From assembly GCF_963675165.1 (NCBI RefSeq), contig NC_087387.1, forward strand, positions 309,001-373,000: DNA of 64,000 nt, read 5' to 3'. The DNA is from Halichondria panicea (lineage: Eukaryota; Porifera; Demospongiae; Suberitida; Halichondriidae). The position numbers and the translations under genes were made by a program. Of this stretch, positions 47,597 to 59,900 are shown one piece after another. Numbering within the stretch: the first letter of the stretch is position 1; every line of letters starts with the position of its first letter. The notes below the pieces were generated by a model. The model made no database searches, was not told the origin of the DNA, and saw only the letters and a program-made list of their open reading frames with translations.

Positions 47597-48411
47597 CTGC
47601 AGGGGTGGTGGTGGTAAGAGAAGGATAAGGTAGGAGGGAAAGTGAAGCAGAAACAGGACACATTGCACACAATACACTCGTATAAACACAGTATACTACA
47701 ATCATGTGTAAGCAAAAAGTGCATTGTACAATCAATTGTATGTACATTAAAATTATATGAAATTATAATTTTTGTATATAATTATAATATAATTATATAC
47801 ACACACATGCACACGACGCCCATACACCTGTAATAACAATGAGAGCTATGTATAGGACTAAAAGGAGGATATGCACCGCATATATCCTCCGCTACCGTGG
47901 TTACTTCGAGGCGGAGCCGAGGGGTATGTAACCACGGTATTTTTACTGGTTTGTTTATTAGTTTTCAGAGGCTAGATTCCTTACTGAAATGTAAGTGGTT
48001 GAGTAGCCTTGCCACTACGACCCACTGAAATTAGGCCATTGACGTCATAAAATATCGACGTTTCTCTTCTAAGTATCAAAATTATTGATAGAGGGTAAGC
48101 TGCATGTGCACAAGTTTTAGTTAGTAGTATTATAGACACGACCATTTTGCTTGTTCAGATGTTACTATATAGACTCAGCAATAATTCCCAAAATCAATAG
48201 CTGGGGATTTTATACATCCTGCTGATCCATAACCTGTTGACTATTGATATATAGCAGTTGAATGGCCTCAGTCTTTGCTTTGACTAGCCTGAACTTTGGG
48301 AACTGTGTATGACTTAATTTCACACATACTATGGCTGTGCATAACAAGGGATTCATTGCTGTATTTAAAAGGTTCAAACTCTAGGTATCAAACAATTTCA
48401 AGTGAGTCGTC

Positions 48412-51400
48412 ATGACGCCCACACTCTCTTTGCTCGCATTATGCAGTTCTGTGCTGCTCGTTCAAGCTCAACTCAACTGTCCGGACATTTCCGAAGTCTG
48501 TGACAGTAATCCCTGTACAAACGGTGCTCGCTGTCCAAGATTCCTCAATTCTGAATGCAGAGTGAACACTTGTGGTGGAATATGCTCACCAACTTTCTTC
48601 TTTCGAGGACGCAATGTCACAAGTCGATGCGAAACGCTCCGAACATGTGCGTCAAGAAGATGTCCTCCTCGTAGGTCGCAGTGTGTTGATGAGGTAGTGG
48701 AGTCTTGCAACAGGAGAGGCCAGTGCAGACAGAGGCTTGAAGGAAGATGTATTGTACCTCCCACAACACAGCAACCCAATAGTAAGTCCATGCATGCATA
48801 CTGCACTGTACTGCATGATGCAGGCCCAACACACCACCCCCTACCATAAATAATTTGTTATGACACTTTATAATAGGATTAATCAGTACATTAATTCACT
48901 TCTCCCTGCAGCAATCTCAACTTCAGCCACTCCCCTACCAACTAACAGCACCCCCTTCACTATGTCACCAACAGAGAATCCATTTATTACCAACCCTTCA
49001 CCGACTACACCGACTAATTCTTCTTTATGTACCCAAGACTGTTCCAGTTTGGGTCTGCAGTGTGTTCCAATTTCGTCTACTGCAAATGGCGTAACTATAG
49101 TAACTGGGACATGTTTGCCACTGTTTGGACGCAATTGTGAAGACATTGATTGCCCTGATAATCAAGAGTGCTTTATACAATCGTTTGTTGAAAGAAACGT
49201 AACATATTCGCAATGTACTCCTCTTTCTGAAACTTTCATTTTTCGAATGATACCGTCATGTGCAACAACACAATGCCCTGAGGGAACTGTGTGCATTGAT
49301 TTACGTTTTGGAGGCATGCAAGTAACGGGGACATGTTTAACAATAAACTGTGTGAACAGTAACTCTTGTAACACTCAGTTGGGGGAAGTTTGTACATTAG
49401 TTCCAGATGAATTTGGATTTGACAATATCAGTTCTGTCTGCGTTTCATTTTTTACTCAGTTCGAGTTTGGAATTGAAACTTGTGAGCAAAATGGTCGAGT
49501 ATGTCCTGGCATTACAGTTTGTCACGAAGAATTTCTTGATGACGTTCTTTTTGGTACCTTATGCAATGTTAACCTACTTAACATGGATTGCAGTCAAGTT
49601 AGCTGCAGTGAAAATGAACAGTGTGTAATAACCTCTCTTTTTTCTAGCTCTCAGACTATAGCTGCCTGTTTCCCAAACAGCATCTTCCTTATCCTCTTAC
49701 AAATTTTAGAAACCCTCGGTCTAGTGGAAGGTTCAACAACTACTCCACCAAATAGTAAGTCCATGCATGCAAATTATACTATATACTGGTGTAAAGCAAT
49801 GCAGACCCATCCCTTTGTGTGTAATATTGTTTTGTCTGGTAAATATAAGTAGAGTATTCAAACATGTATAATTATAGGGTTAATTAGATTTACTTCTCCC
49901 TGCAGCAGTCTCAACTTCAGCCACTCCCCTACCAACTAACAGCACTCCCTTCACTACGTCACCAACAGGGAATCCATTTACTACCAACCCTTCACGGACT
50001 ATGTGGTAATCTGGTAATGTGATTTAGGAAATCACCAGAACCTTGGACTTGTAAACAGGATATTAATAGATGTAGAACCTTCTAGATGTTAGTGTAGTCT
50101 TGTACTAGTTTAATCTAGTAACTTCTTATTCTGGAACATTCTTACTGTTCTGTTTTTGTATAATTATTTGTGCACGTTTTATATCTATCAGAGTTCTAAT
50201 TATTTAAGTTATTGACTACAAGACATTACAGACTACACCGACTAATTCTTCTTTATGTACCCAAGACTGTTCCAGTTTTGGTCTGCAGTGCATTCCATTT
50301 CCGCTTACTGTAAACGGCGTAACTACAGTAACTGGGATATGTTTGTCACCGATTGGACGCAATTGTGAAGACATTGATTGCGCTGATAATCAAGAGCGTA
50401 GTATACTATCGTTTCCTGAGAGAAATATAACATTTTCGCAATGTACTCCTTCTGATAATTCCACACAAATGATTACTATGTTCTCATGTGCAACAACACA
50501 ATGCCCTGAGGGAACTGTGTGCATTGATTTACGCTCTGGAGACACGCAAGTAACGGGGACATGTTTAGCAACAAACTGTGCGAACACTAACTCTTGTCAG
50601 TTGGGTGATGTCTGCACATTAGTTCCAGATGAATTTAGATTGGACAATATCAGTTCTGTCTGCGTTCCAGGTTCTGTTCAGTTCCAGTTTGGAACCGAGA
50701 CGTGTGAGCAAAGTGATCATGTATGTCCAAGTCGTACGATTTGTCAAGAAGCATTTCTTGATGACCTTCTCGGTACCATTTGTGTGGTTAGTCAACCTCC
50801 TACGGATTGCAGTCAAGTTAACTGCAGAGAAGATGAAGAGTGCTTAGTAGTAACGTCTTTTGCTTCACGCTCTTCAGCTCACTGTCTTCCGAATAATACT
50901 TTCCCTCTCATCTTACCAAGTTTGGAATTCCTTGGTATAGTGGAAAGTTCAACAACTACTCCTACTTCAGTTACCCCAACAGAATTACTTACAACCCTCT
51001 CCGGCACTCTTGTTCCACCAACACCCCTGTCAAATACGAGTTGTCCCTTCACTTGCTCGTTTGGAACAACTTGTGAGTTTTTAAATGGATTCCCAACCTG
51101 TGTACAACCAACAACATGCACAAACGATTTTACTGCATTCTGTATGCAAACCGGTTCTGTTTGTCGAGAATCCAATGGCACATCACGATGTGTTTCTCCA
51201 AGCAGCTGTGAAGAACTAGCGACTGTGTCACCATGCCCTAATGGATCGCAATGTTTTGTAATACCTCCGTTTATATTTCCAGGCCTTAATGATACCACAG
51301 CAACCTGCTTGCCTCTGATTGGTCGTAGCTGTGAAGAGATAACTTGTAGTGAAAATGAAGTGTGCATAGTGACAGAGCTGGCAGAGAGGGAATTGACAGC

Positions 51401-51926
51401 TGCTCAATGTGAACTATCCCGAAATGTAATCTCCCTTATACCTGAGACGTGTGCTACTCTGCAATGCAACGAGGGAAGCATGTGTGTCGATCTACAGATA
51501 AATGGATTCCCTGTGACAGGTGCATGCCTAGAAACAAACTGTGGAAACAGTGGAAATAACACAGCATGTGATGGTGGTAGTAGGTGCATCGAGGTGCCTT
51601 CCGAATTTGAAATACCGGCAGAATCGCTGTGTGTTCCTTTTAATGTGGCTCCTCAGTTTGGAACTCAGACATGTGCTGAAAATGGACGAGTCTGCGAGTC
51701 GTTCCAAGTTTGCAACGAGGCATTCATTAATGGTAGTATAATTGGTACGGCTTGTAGCCAGTTTTCAAGTATCATTGCTTCAACTTGCCAAGACTCCATG
51801 TGTGGAGATGGTGAAGAATGTATACTTACAACAGTCGAGGGCTTTGGGACAGTGCAGAATTGTCTATCTACTGACGCTGCTGATACATCAGCAATGTTTT
51901 TTGAGTTTATTTTCGCAAACATTTAA
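48412..51926 (+). pseudogene. Cys-rich modular secreted protein, copy C (split by a solo LTR)
   Basis: Exons 48412-48781, 48912-49754 and 49906-51926, all joined in phase 1. It has the fullest architecture: N-terminal domain, middle exon and long last exon. The last exon is interrupted at 50002-50230 by an LTR that brings a stop codon a few codons in. Without the LTR and one target duplication, exon 3 measures 1787 bases, exactly the length of the copy A last exon. The frame after the insertion is open for more than 500 codons, so the insertion looks recent. Two possible splice escapes (donor in the first LTR bases, acceptor at its ttacag end) do not keep the frame. A truncated secreted product of the first two exons is possible. 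Confidence 0.72.
50002..50230. mobile_element. solo LTR (229 bases) with 5-base target duplication
   Basis: It begins TGTGGTAATC and ends GACATTACA (TG...CA ends with short inverted tgt/aca). It is flanked on both sides by GACTA (49997-50001 and 50231-50235). Copies A and B show the empty site, with sequence reading straight through. Five-base duplications and TG/CA ends fit LTR retrotransposons. No internal retroelement sequence remains. Confidence 0.85.
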
Positions 51927-52044
51927 TCACATTTTTGCATACCTCTTTTATGGTAGCTATATACAAATACTGTTTCATTGTGCTTGCATGTATAATTAAC
52001 ATTCCTTCTGGATCACCGCTGTATAGCTGTAAAGTGATGTATAT

Positions 52045-52238
52045 CGTATAGCGCGAAATTTTCGAGGCACTTATATTTCGTGGATTGGCCTCTACGTTGC
52101 ACAATGTTCGCGAAATGACTGCTTACTGGAAGTCACGCCTTTAAATCTTTGCACGTTATAATTCTAATTAAAGAACAATTTTCGTGTACTTAATTTTCGT
52201 GCGAAAATTAAGCCCCTCGAACATTTCGCGCTATACGG
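52045..52238. mobile_element. M2-family MITE, copy in unit C (internally shortened)
   Basis: Same ends as the copies at 38025 and 43876 (cgtatagcgcgaaattttcg / cgaacatttcgcgctatacg), but ~25 bases around the word ggattgctaacccacgaaat are missing. Confidence 0.7.
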
Positions 52239-52310
52239 TATTATGTTTATATGCCCACGGTCATAATTATAGCAGAAAAAACGGTGGTATACATGTGAGG
52301 ATAACATTGA

Positions 52311-54292
52311 TTAACATACATCATGGTCAATATGCAGACCATTTAACTTTTCCTGTATACATACAGTATAATGCAAGTCACTAGCGGAGTATGTACTGTT
52401 GCTATGGTAATCTACAAATCTATCCACAAGAGCCTTCTGAAAACTTCCACCTCCAACAGTCAGTAGCAGTCTACCGTCAAACAGACTGGCTTCTTCGACC
52501 AAAGAAACGAATCCTGCATTCGATGTATACGATGATGATCCATTGATATCCTGTGGAACGTATTCTGATGCATTAACAGTTAACATAGAGATCATTTTGT
52601 GTGCCTCCTCTTTGCAGTCTTTAGCGGGATGCCAGTGCCCTTGATACTGACAGGCATCAGTACCGTGTTCGCCAATGTCTTTGATAAATATTGTTCGATT
52701 GAGTGGAATCTGCATCTTATTGGAGACTGCCTCTAGAAGCAGCTGAACTCTCCTCATGCAGCAGCTGTAAAAACCAGTTTGATTTGAACTGTTTGTATTC
52801 TTGTGTGAATTGAATGCAAACTCCAACAACTTCGCGAACCGAATGTGAACAGAAATGTAGTCGTTTGGTTTTAGTCTCTTGGATTTCACGAATTGAGCAG
52901 CTTGAGATTTTACTTTCGAGCTGAACGGTATTTGGGTAAAGGGTAGCACACAATGATACATGGTTTTTGGATCTGTAAATGGTCTTGTGTATTTTCCTTG
53001 CCAGCTAACGAAAAGAACACTGGCATTTAGTTTGGAGGAGTCCAAGTAGTTTACTAAATGGTCCATAAGTTGAACTAGTGATAATGAAACGTCACGATTT
53101 ACGCAAAATACTTCTTTGATGGAGAATTTTTGGTCGTTAGTAATTGTTCTGTTAAAATCTTTCTGCTGCTCTTTTCTTAGTACATCTTCAACGGCTGGTG
53201 TCAGCGATTTGTATGCTGTATCCGTGCAAGTAAGAACTGGTTTGTCTTTGTTACTTGAAAAAACACTCTTTAAAGAGGAGTCCATTGTCTTGTGAATCTC
53301 CCTCGGTAGTACAAACACGTGAGGTGAAAAGTAAACAACAACGATGTTTCTAAAGGATTGTCTCAAGAATGAATTCATTGGATCAATCAGACTTTGTTTA
53401 TTGCCTCCAACACACTCGGCATATCTCCTGTGGAATAACTTCATGTCAAGAAGCTCTCGAATATCGATATAGTTACTGTCAGGATTCATTTGAAATCCGC
53501 TCATTCTCGTGTTTAGAACAAAAGGTTCTACACCTGTAAAATTCCATCTTGTAGCTAGGGACAGAAATGCATTGTAATGGGCAAAAGCATTCGTAAACTG
53601 CTCCGCATACACCATTGATATCATGTATCGTTTAAGATCAACTTTTTCTACAATAGTCTGCTCTTTCACTTTGACTACTTTGTTTGTTGACTGGCTTTGA
53701 AAACGCCATTTCGATTTTAGCGATAACAAAAGATGATTCTGCAAAAACAATCAATGTACACTATCTCAACCTTTATAGTTATATAGTCACACAAGCACAC
53801 GTACTGATAATAGACTGAATAACTTTTAATAATGGCCCTTTGGTTAACTTCTAAATACCGTATAGCGTGTAATTTTCGTGGGGGCAAAATATTAGTGGTT
53901 TTCGTGGTTGGAGGTCTGACCACAAATATTTTACCCACGAATGAAGCGACCTTGCCTACCTTTACCTGCAGTGCAAGCAGCTACCATGAAAATATTACCC
54001 ACGAAATGTCCCAATATTGCTGAACCACGAATATTTTGTCCCCCGAAAATTACCCGCTATACGGTAGTAGTGTAGCTCAATTTATATAGTCACAAGTGAA
54101 ACTACTAAAAAATGGAGGCTATAGATCTATAATAGTTCCAATTTATGTAGAAAATCAATTCAAGCTTACTGCAGTGACTCCAGGCCTGTAGGCCCGCAAC
54201 AAGTTATTGTTCAGGTCTACTCGGAAATATATAACACAGCAACTGAACACTGTCAGCAATAGTAGAGCTGTGTAGACCCAGGAGAGTTTCAT
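52311..54292 (-). CDS. glycosyltransferase-like type II membrane protein, copy C (intact; O-fucosyltransferase-superfamily-like)
   Basis: Two exons: 54292-54170 (41 codons, phase 0) and 53738-52311; 516 aa. Exon 1 is a signal anchor (LLLLTVFSCCVIYF), placing the domain in the Golgi/ER lumen. Features seen: YAEQFTNAFAHYN followed by VEPFVLN, a central NDYISVHIR with the H-x-R typical of the fucosyltransferase superfamily (GT11/23/65/68), many N-glycosylation sequons, conserved cysteines (YSCCMRR, DACQYQGHW), and a C-terminal EEASLFDGRLLLTVGGGSFQ resembling the GTGSSSF block that contacts GDP-fucose. The superfamily assignment is by motif only and could be wrong; the acceptor is unknown. It faces Cys-rich copy C tail to tail (~385 bases). 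A MITE (53858-54064) sits in its intron. Confidence 0.6.
53858..54064. mobile_element. M1-family MITE with TA target duplication, unit C only
   Basis: Ends ccgtatagcgtgtaattttc and gaaaattacccgctatacgg bound 207 bases. It is flanked by ta on each side (53856-53857 and 54065-54066). The matching intron of unit B has the empty site aaatagtag. The interior is nearly the same as 21260-21466. Confidence 0.88.
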
Positions 54293-54663
54293 CGCAGAGC
54301 TAAATCATAAATACTAATATCTATGGCTAAACCATAAATAATACGGCTAAACAGCAGTAGATCTAGTTGGCATGCAGTGTGAGTTTGTTGCCAATTAAAA
54401 TCGTCACTGACATTTCAATAATGCTAAATAATTACCTTGCTGCGCATGCGCAACCGATGTCTATCTTCAACCACAGATACTGTACACTGGGAGTGCAATG
54501 TACTGATGAGTAACTATGTGAAAAAACAGGAATATATCATATATACACAGTTGCTAGGATATGGAACTATGACTATAAATAATTATAGCAAAAAGTACAC
54601 ACATAAACACACACAACAGCCTTTATATAATTATAGTCTAAAAGTTTTTAATGAAAGTTTCAA

Positions 54664-55266
54664 TCACTGTAGCTTCCTCAGTGCGTCTTGTAGGATATCC
54701 ACTTCGTACTTGATATCGCTCACCAGGTTCTGCACTGAGCTCTTGTCCTTGATGATGTCCACACTCTGGGTGTAGGGGTTGTAACGCACAGAGAATGGCC
54801 GGGGGATTGTACGTGCAAATTCCCTATAGAGAGAAGAGAAACGAAATGATAATAGTATACAAATAAGGACACTTGGCCAGTAATGATATACCCATTTGAG
54901 TGTATTTAGCAGGGAACTATGAGCTATAGTATCGGTACTATATATTGCTCTGGGCTACAAACTACAACATTATACATTGTATTAATTGTCATTTACAAGG
55001 AGATACACATATTATATACATGCTAACAAGAACAATTTCAGCTATACACAATTCCTCTCTTATTAGTCATAGACGCATAATGTATTGCAAGTGTATGTAT
55101 GGTCAGCAGTACGGATATTACTGTAGTCACTCACATCAGCTTCTGTTTAGCATTTTCAAAGCTATTGGCCAAAAAGTAGACTGGTTGCATCTCTGTGATA
55201 GGGTACTTCTGAAAAGAGGTTTTGAATGGATCGAGGGGACGCACATCAGGCTTGTCAGACAGGCAG

Positions 55267-55327
<61 letters not shown>

Positions 55328-56065
55328 GGGGGGGGGGGGTCTCAATTTGCAATAAAAATATGGAGCTAGCTTTATTTCGTATATAGAGGGTTAGGATTAA
55401 CACAAGGTATAATACAACATACATGTACACATCAAAGCTATGGAAGCTACCAGCACTTTAATGTGGACATGTGCATGTCAGTCATGTTTAAGCAACTGTT
55501 AGGAATTTTGAGCACTAAAAATATCTCTCTCAGCTGATACCTCCAACTCCCCAAAGGAGGAGAGTAGACCAGCTCCATATGCCTTGGTCTGCCCGTTCTG
55601 CTTGCACAGACCAAACTCAATGGTAAACCAGTAGAGCTGCAGGGGTGGGGTGGTGGTAAGAGCAGGATAAGGTAGGAGGGAAAATGAAGTAGAAAATCAA
55701 TGACAGGACATTGCACACAATACACACACACACACACACACACACACAACACCTAAACGATCATACATCTATACTGGTAGTATAATTATGCACACACACA
55801 CGCTTAAAAATACTGCAAAGTGAGGAAATGAACTGACCGTGGCTAACTGTTGTACATATTCCTCAGGGGCTCCGAGGGAGGCCAGCCCAATCTCTTGTGA
55901 GAATTGAGCAAATGATGGGTCACAGAACAGGGGCACATGGCCGAGCAGTTCATGACAGACATCAGGCTCAGGGGTGTAGTTTGGCTTGGAGAAATGACGG
56001 ATGTACTGGGTCGAGTGGAACACACGGAAAGCCAGCCCAGCAAGGAAGTCACGCGAGGATAGTAG

Positions 56066-56100
<35 letters not shown>

Positions 56101-56732
56101 GAGGTTTCAAAATAAAATTATAAGAAAATAATAAATAACTTTTGGGTGGAATTGTGTCCACTGCTCATATTACTAGCTCAAACGGGATGCTCGCTTAATT
56201 TAATTTTAACATTTGATGCTAATTAAGTGTATTTTACGACACGGATTTACCAGAAACAAACGTACAAAGAAACTAGACAGTACAAAACCATACAGATATA
56301 GAAAAAGCAAACAGATGCTCGGCCTTGAGAGCCGAGAATGATGGGTTAAAGAGTCTTTAATGGTGCACCAACCCTCCCCATTCATCTGTTGCAATTGCAT
56401 TCAGAACTAAATAATGATTGTAAGCTATTCACTTGGGGCCATGCTGATTGTAAGCTATATTCACATTGGAGGTAATGCTGACATAAAGTATAGAACTTAT
56501 CTTAGACTTGATATTGGCTGCTGTAATACTTCAACTTAGCTTGCATGGCTATGTACTTGTGTAAACTAAATCTGACCTTGAGGGAGGCTTATCTTATAAG
56601 GCTGTATTGTCTGGGCCAGGTGGTTTTGTGGTGGTATATATCTGATAGTATATATCTGATAATTATGGGGATGGGTCTATGTGGTTCCTCTAGGTGGCAA
56701 GCACAAAACAATTATTAACCTCTAAATAGTGG

Positions 56733-56777
<45 letters not shown>

Positions 56778-56884
56778 TGTGAGCAGTAGTGGCTTTACTA
56801 GGTGGCAAGCACAAAACAATTATTAACCTCTAATTTTGGTTCTTAGAATTAGCATTAGGCATTAGTCAAAATAAATAGAGATGG

Positions 56885-56918
<34 letters not shown>

Positions 56919-59900
56919 GAGAGTCAGTAAGTAACCAAAGAGAAGCCAGTTGGTTTATTACTCAAGTATGGGTTATGTGTGTGTAGGAGAGTGTGTGAGG
57001 GTTTCAAATTATTATACTCTAATACCAAAATCAGATTACTCATCTCATACCGTACAGCAGGCAGTTGGGTGAATCAAGGTGAGGATCATTATTGTGACCA
57101 CCGTAGTTATACCCAGAGGAGGTCCGACATGCGTGCACTAATCTCTACAAGTTCAGTGTATTGATGTACATGTCATTTGCAGTCACGTGATAATGTTCAG
57201 GACAATACACTGCACTTGTAATATGTCAGACATCCTCTGGTTTATATAACTGCAGTGTACGTACCTTGGGCTGTGGTCAGACAGCTTGTGTTAGTACTAA
57301 ACTAAAGTCTATTTGGTTTGGATGTTTGTCATACCGATATTAATATTTGTACAGCTCAGGAGAGTGACATTGAACCTATTGTGCCAGGATTCTCTACTGA
57401 TACGAAAATATCCACATACAAAAATAACCCGCTATACGGTAGTTTACTCAATTTCAAAAATTCATTGGATTCCTTGTTAAAAAGCGCTTCTATCTATATG
57501 CTTTAGAGGTGATGACTCCAACCAAAAGTTTCCATATTAATCACATAAATGGCTAAATGAAGCCATAATTGACTACATAACTTCAGGCCAAACTCAACAC
57601 TAGACTTCCCTACTGATTCAGAAACCTGTGATCTTTATAGTTGCAGCTTTTACTTTTAGCTGGGACTGTTCCAGCACCACACAAGTACATACTTTTATGT
57701 ACCGTACCCTTGCGAAAATACGCCCACCCTTTTCTGCAAGAAGTCTAGGCTTATTAGGGGACTGGGCGTTTAATCGCGAACGGCGAGTTTTCATTCGAAT
57801 ATACGCCCACCCGCGGCCTCAAATCGAGGTTTACACTTTGCTATGCCAATTCGTATGAACATTTTATTGACAACAACAATGTTATAAACTAATGCATGAG
57901 TATGATTAAAGCATGACAAGAGAATGAACATGAAGAAGTGGACTCTGACTCTATTCGTTGCTTATTGATGTTAGCAGGAGTACATGAATAGGAGTAAGCA
58001 ACTACTATACAGCCCATACAAACGTGTTGTTATCTCACTGTGTCATGTCACGTCATACTACATGTGTGTAAAACGCCCACATCTCAAGTGGCCTACAACC
58101 ACAATCAAAACAGTGTGGTTAATTACATGCATTGTGCAAGCACACTTGGTAGAATAGGTCCAGGTAGCTAGCTCTTGCACAAAATGAAGAAAAGCAAAGA
58201 AACATGAACACAGCAAAGCAACTGTGATAGAAGTTGCCAAAAAGCTTGCTAGCATTGGTGAGAAAATTAACTGAAGAAGTAGAGAAGCTATACCACAACT
58301 AGAGATGTACCCTGAGAGAAAATAGGTTTTTAATCTAAGGAACAGGATGATGGCTTGGTGAAGCTTGCAGACCGCCTGTGCAATCAATACAAACAATTTT
58401 ACATCAAGTGTAGAGGCAAAGATGCATACTTAAATTTTCAAATTCAGTGGTACGATTTCCTACATTGCGTTGCATCTGGGGTAGAAATGAAGCTCTCAAA
58501 AGACTCACAAGTAATTGACTCAGACTATGAAGAAACTCCTACTTTTAATCTCTTGTTATATACTGCTATGTCTCTCAAGGTTGACGTTGTTTCCTCAGAC
58601 ACACAACTTGCTGCAAGTTGTGTGAGGAAACACAACTTGCTGCAAGTTGTGTGTCTGAGGAAACAATGTCAACCATTGCAAGTAAGAGATGGAGCAACTT
58701 TAGCAGCTTGTCACACCTCTAGTTTAGTTCTCTCTATACACGGTAACCCGGCACCACACACAATGCTAACTGCTTTGCATTGCATCAAACATGTTATTCA
58801 GTAAAGATTAGTTACCAATTTCATGGTGAACAGCCAATTCCGTCTTTTTCTAAGGTTAAGCATTCTCTAGATGATATTAGCTGAGTAGATCTAGATCTAT
58901 GCTATTCTCTAAGTCTTGTATATATATAGTTTCAGCCTAGCCTGCACATGCACTTGCACTCTTGTTGACAATTTCTGTGAGCCTACCATGCAGCCATACA
59001 TGGTCATGTGTACACAAAGTAACCACAGTTTACACTACTACAAGTGTTTGTGACGTATTGAGATAATAACGAATTTATATGGTGTACATAGTAGTTGCTT
59101 ACTCCTATTCATGCATGTACTCCTGATGTTAGATGTAGCAGAAACTTCTCGAAGGATGGTAGGTCATACTCCTACAGAGCAGCTATCAGGTGCTTTGTTT
59201 CAGAAAACCAAGGCAAGGTAACCAAAATTAGCCTGTGTGATAACTTTCTTGGACTTTGTGTTTTCCTTTCTCAGCATAATTATAGGACTACTTGTTCCCT
59301 GCATATACATCTTCAGGGGCAAACAGATCCATGCAGAGAAAGTTATAATGTCTGATCTTGGTCCAGCAAGGAGTATAGTCTTACTAGCTACTACCTAAAA
59401 CTTTCTTTCTTCACTAAAATTAATAGTGAACATGTGGCATTCAGCTACTGCGCATGCTCAACTTCTTATTCTGGGTGGGCTTATAATCGAGCGAAAATAC
59501 CCTCGTGCAAGAACTTCGAAGCAAAAGAGGGGATGGGCGTTTATTCAAGATGGGCTTATTTTCGCGAGGGTAGGGTATATGAATCTGAAATAGCAAGGGG
59601 CTAGTGTGTTCCCACTATAAACATAACAAGCACAGAGGTACTGTACAAGGGGCCAGCAAATAATAATTATGAAACATAGTTAGTTTCTGTACCTGCAACT
59701 GGTCTGAGCCTGAACCCAGTACATGATTGCAGGTATTGAGAGACCTCCTCCAGTTGGGGAATATTGTCCTCCCTGCAGTAAACACAGACAATAGTGTGTG
59801 TGGGTGTGTGTGTGTGCGTGTGTGCGTGTGGGTACACAGTAGGGTTATAAGTATACACAAAGAGCAAGCACACACTTTCAGCTTCAGCTCAAGTGTTTAG

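Larger units (their letters stand above)
40442..47660. repeat. segmental duplication unit B (partner: unit C, ~47666-55700)
   Basis: Both units begin with the shared words aatacactcgtataaacaca and gtgcattgtacaatcaattg. Both then run through the Cys-rich gene, the convergent enzyme gene and the last three PAH exons, ending in the same PAH intron. The joint at ~47660 fuses PAH intron sequence directly to the unit start, the signature of a tandem duplication. Unit A (35090-38919) shares the gene part but not the flanks. Confidence 0.8.

Noticed and set aside
50002-50235. rescue of copy C by splicing out the LTR
   Set aside because: The ttacag at the LTR end is a possible acceptor and gtaatc at its start a possible donor, but neither pairing with each other nor with the upstream phase-1 donor keeps the reading frame.
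55131-55430. ORFs made of His-Thr or Cys-Val repeats
   Set aside because: They are translations of the (GT)n/(CA)n microsatellite on either strand, overlapping a real PAH exon in another frame.
58355-58804. 149-codon ORF as a genuine host gene
   Set aside because: It lies inside an inverted-repeat element, reads through a long palindrome and matches no family I know; kept only as part of the M4 element.
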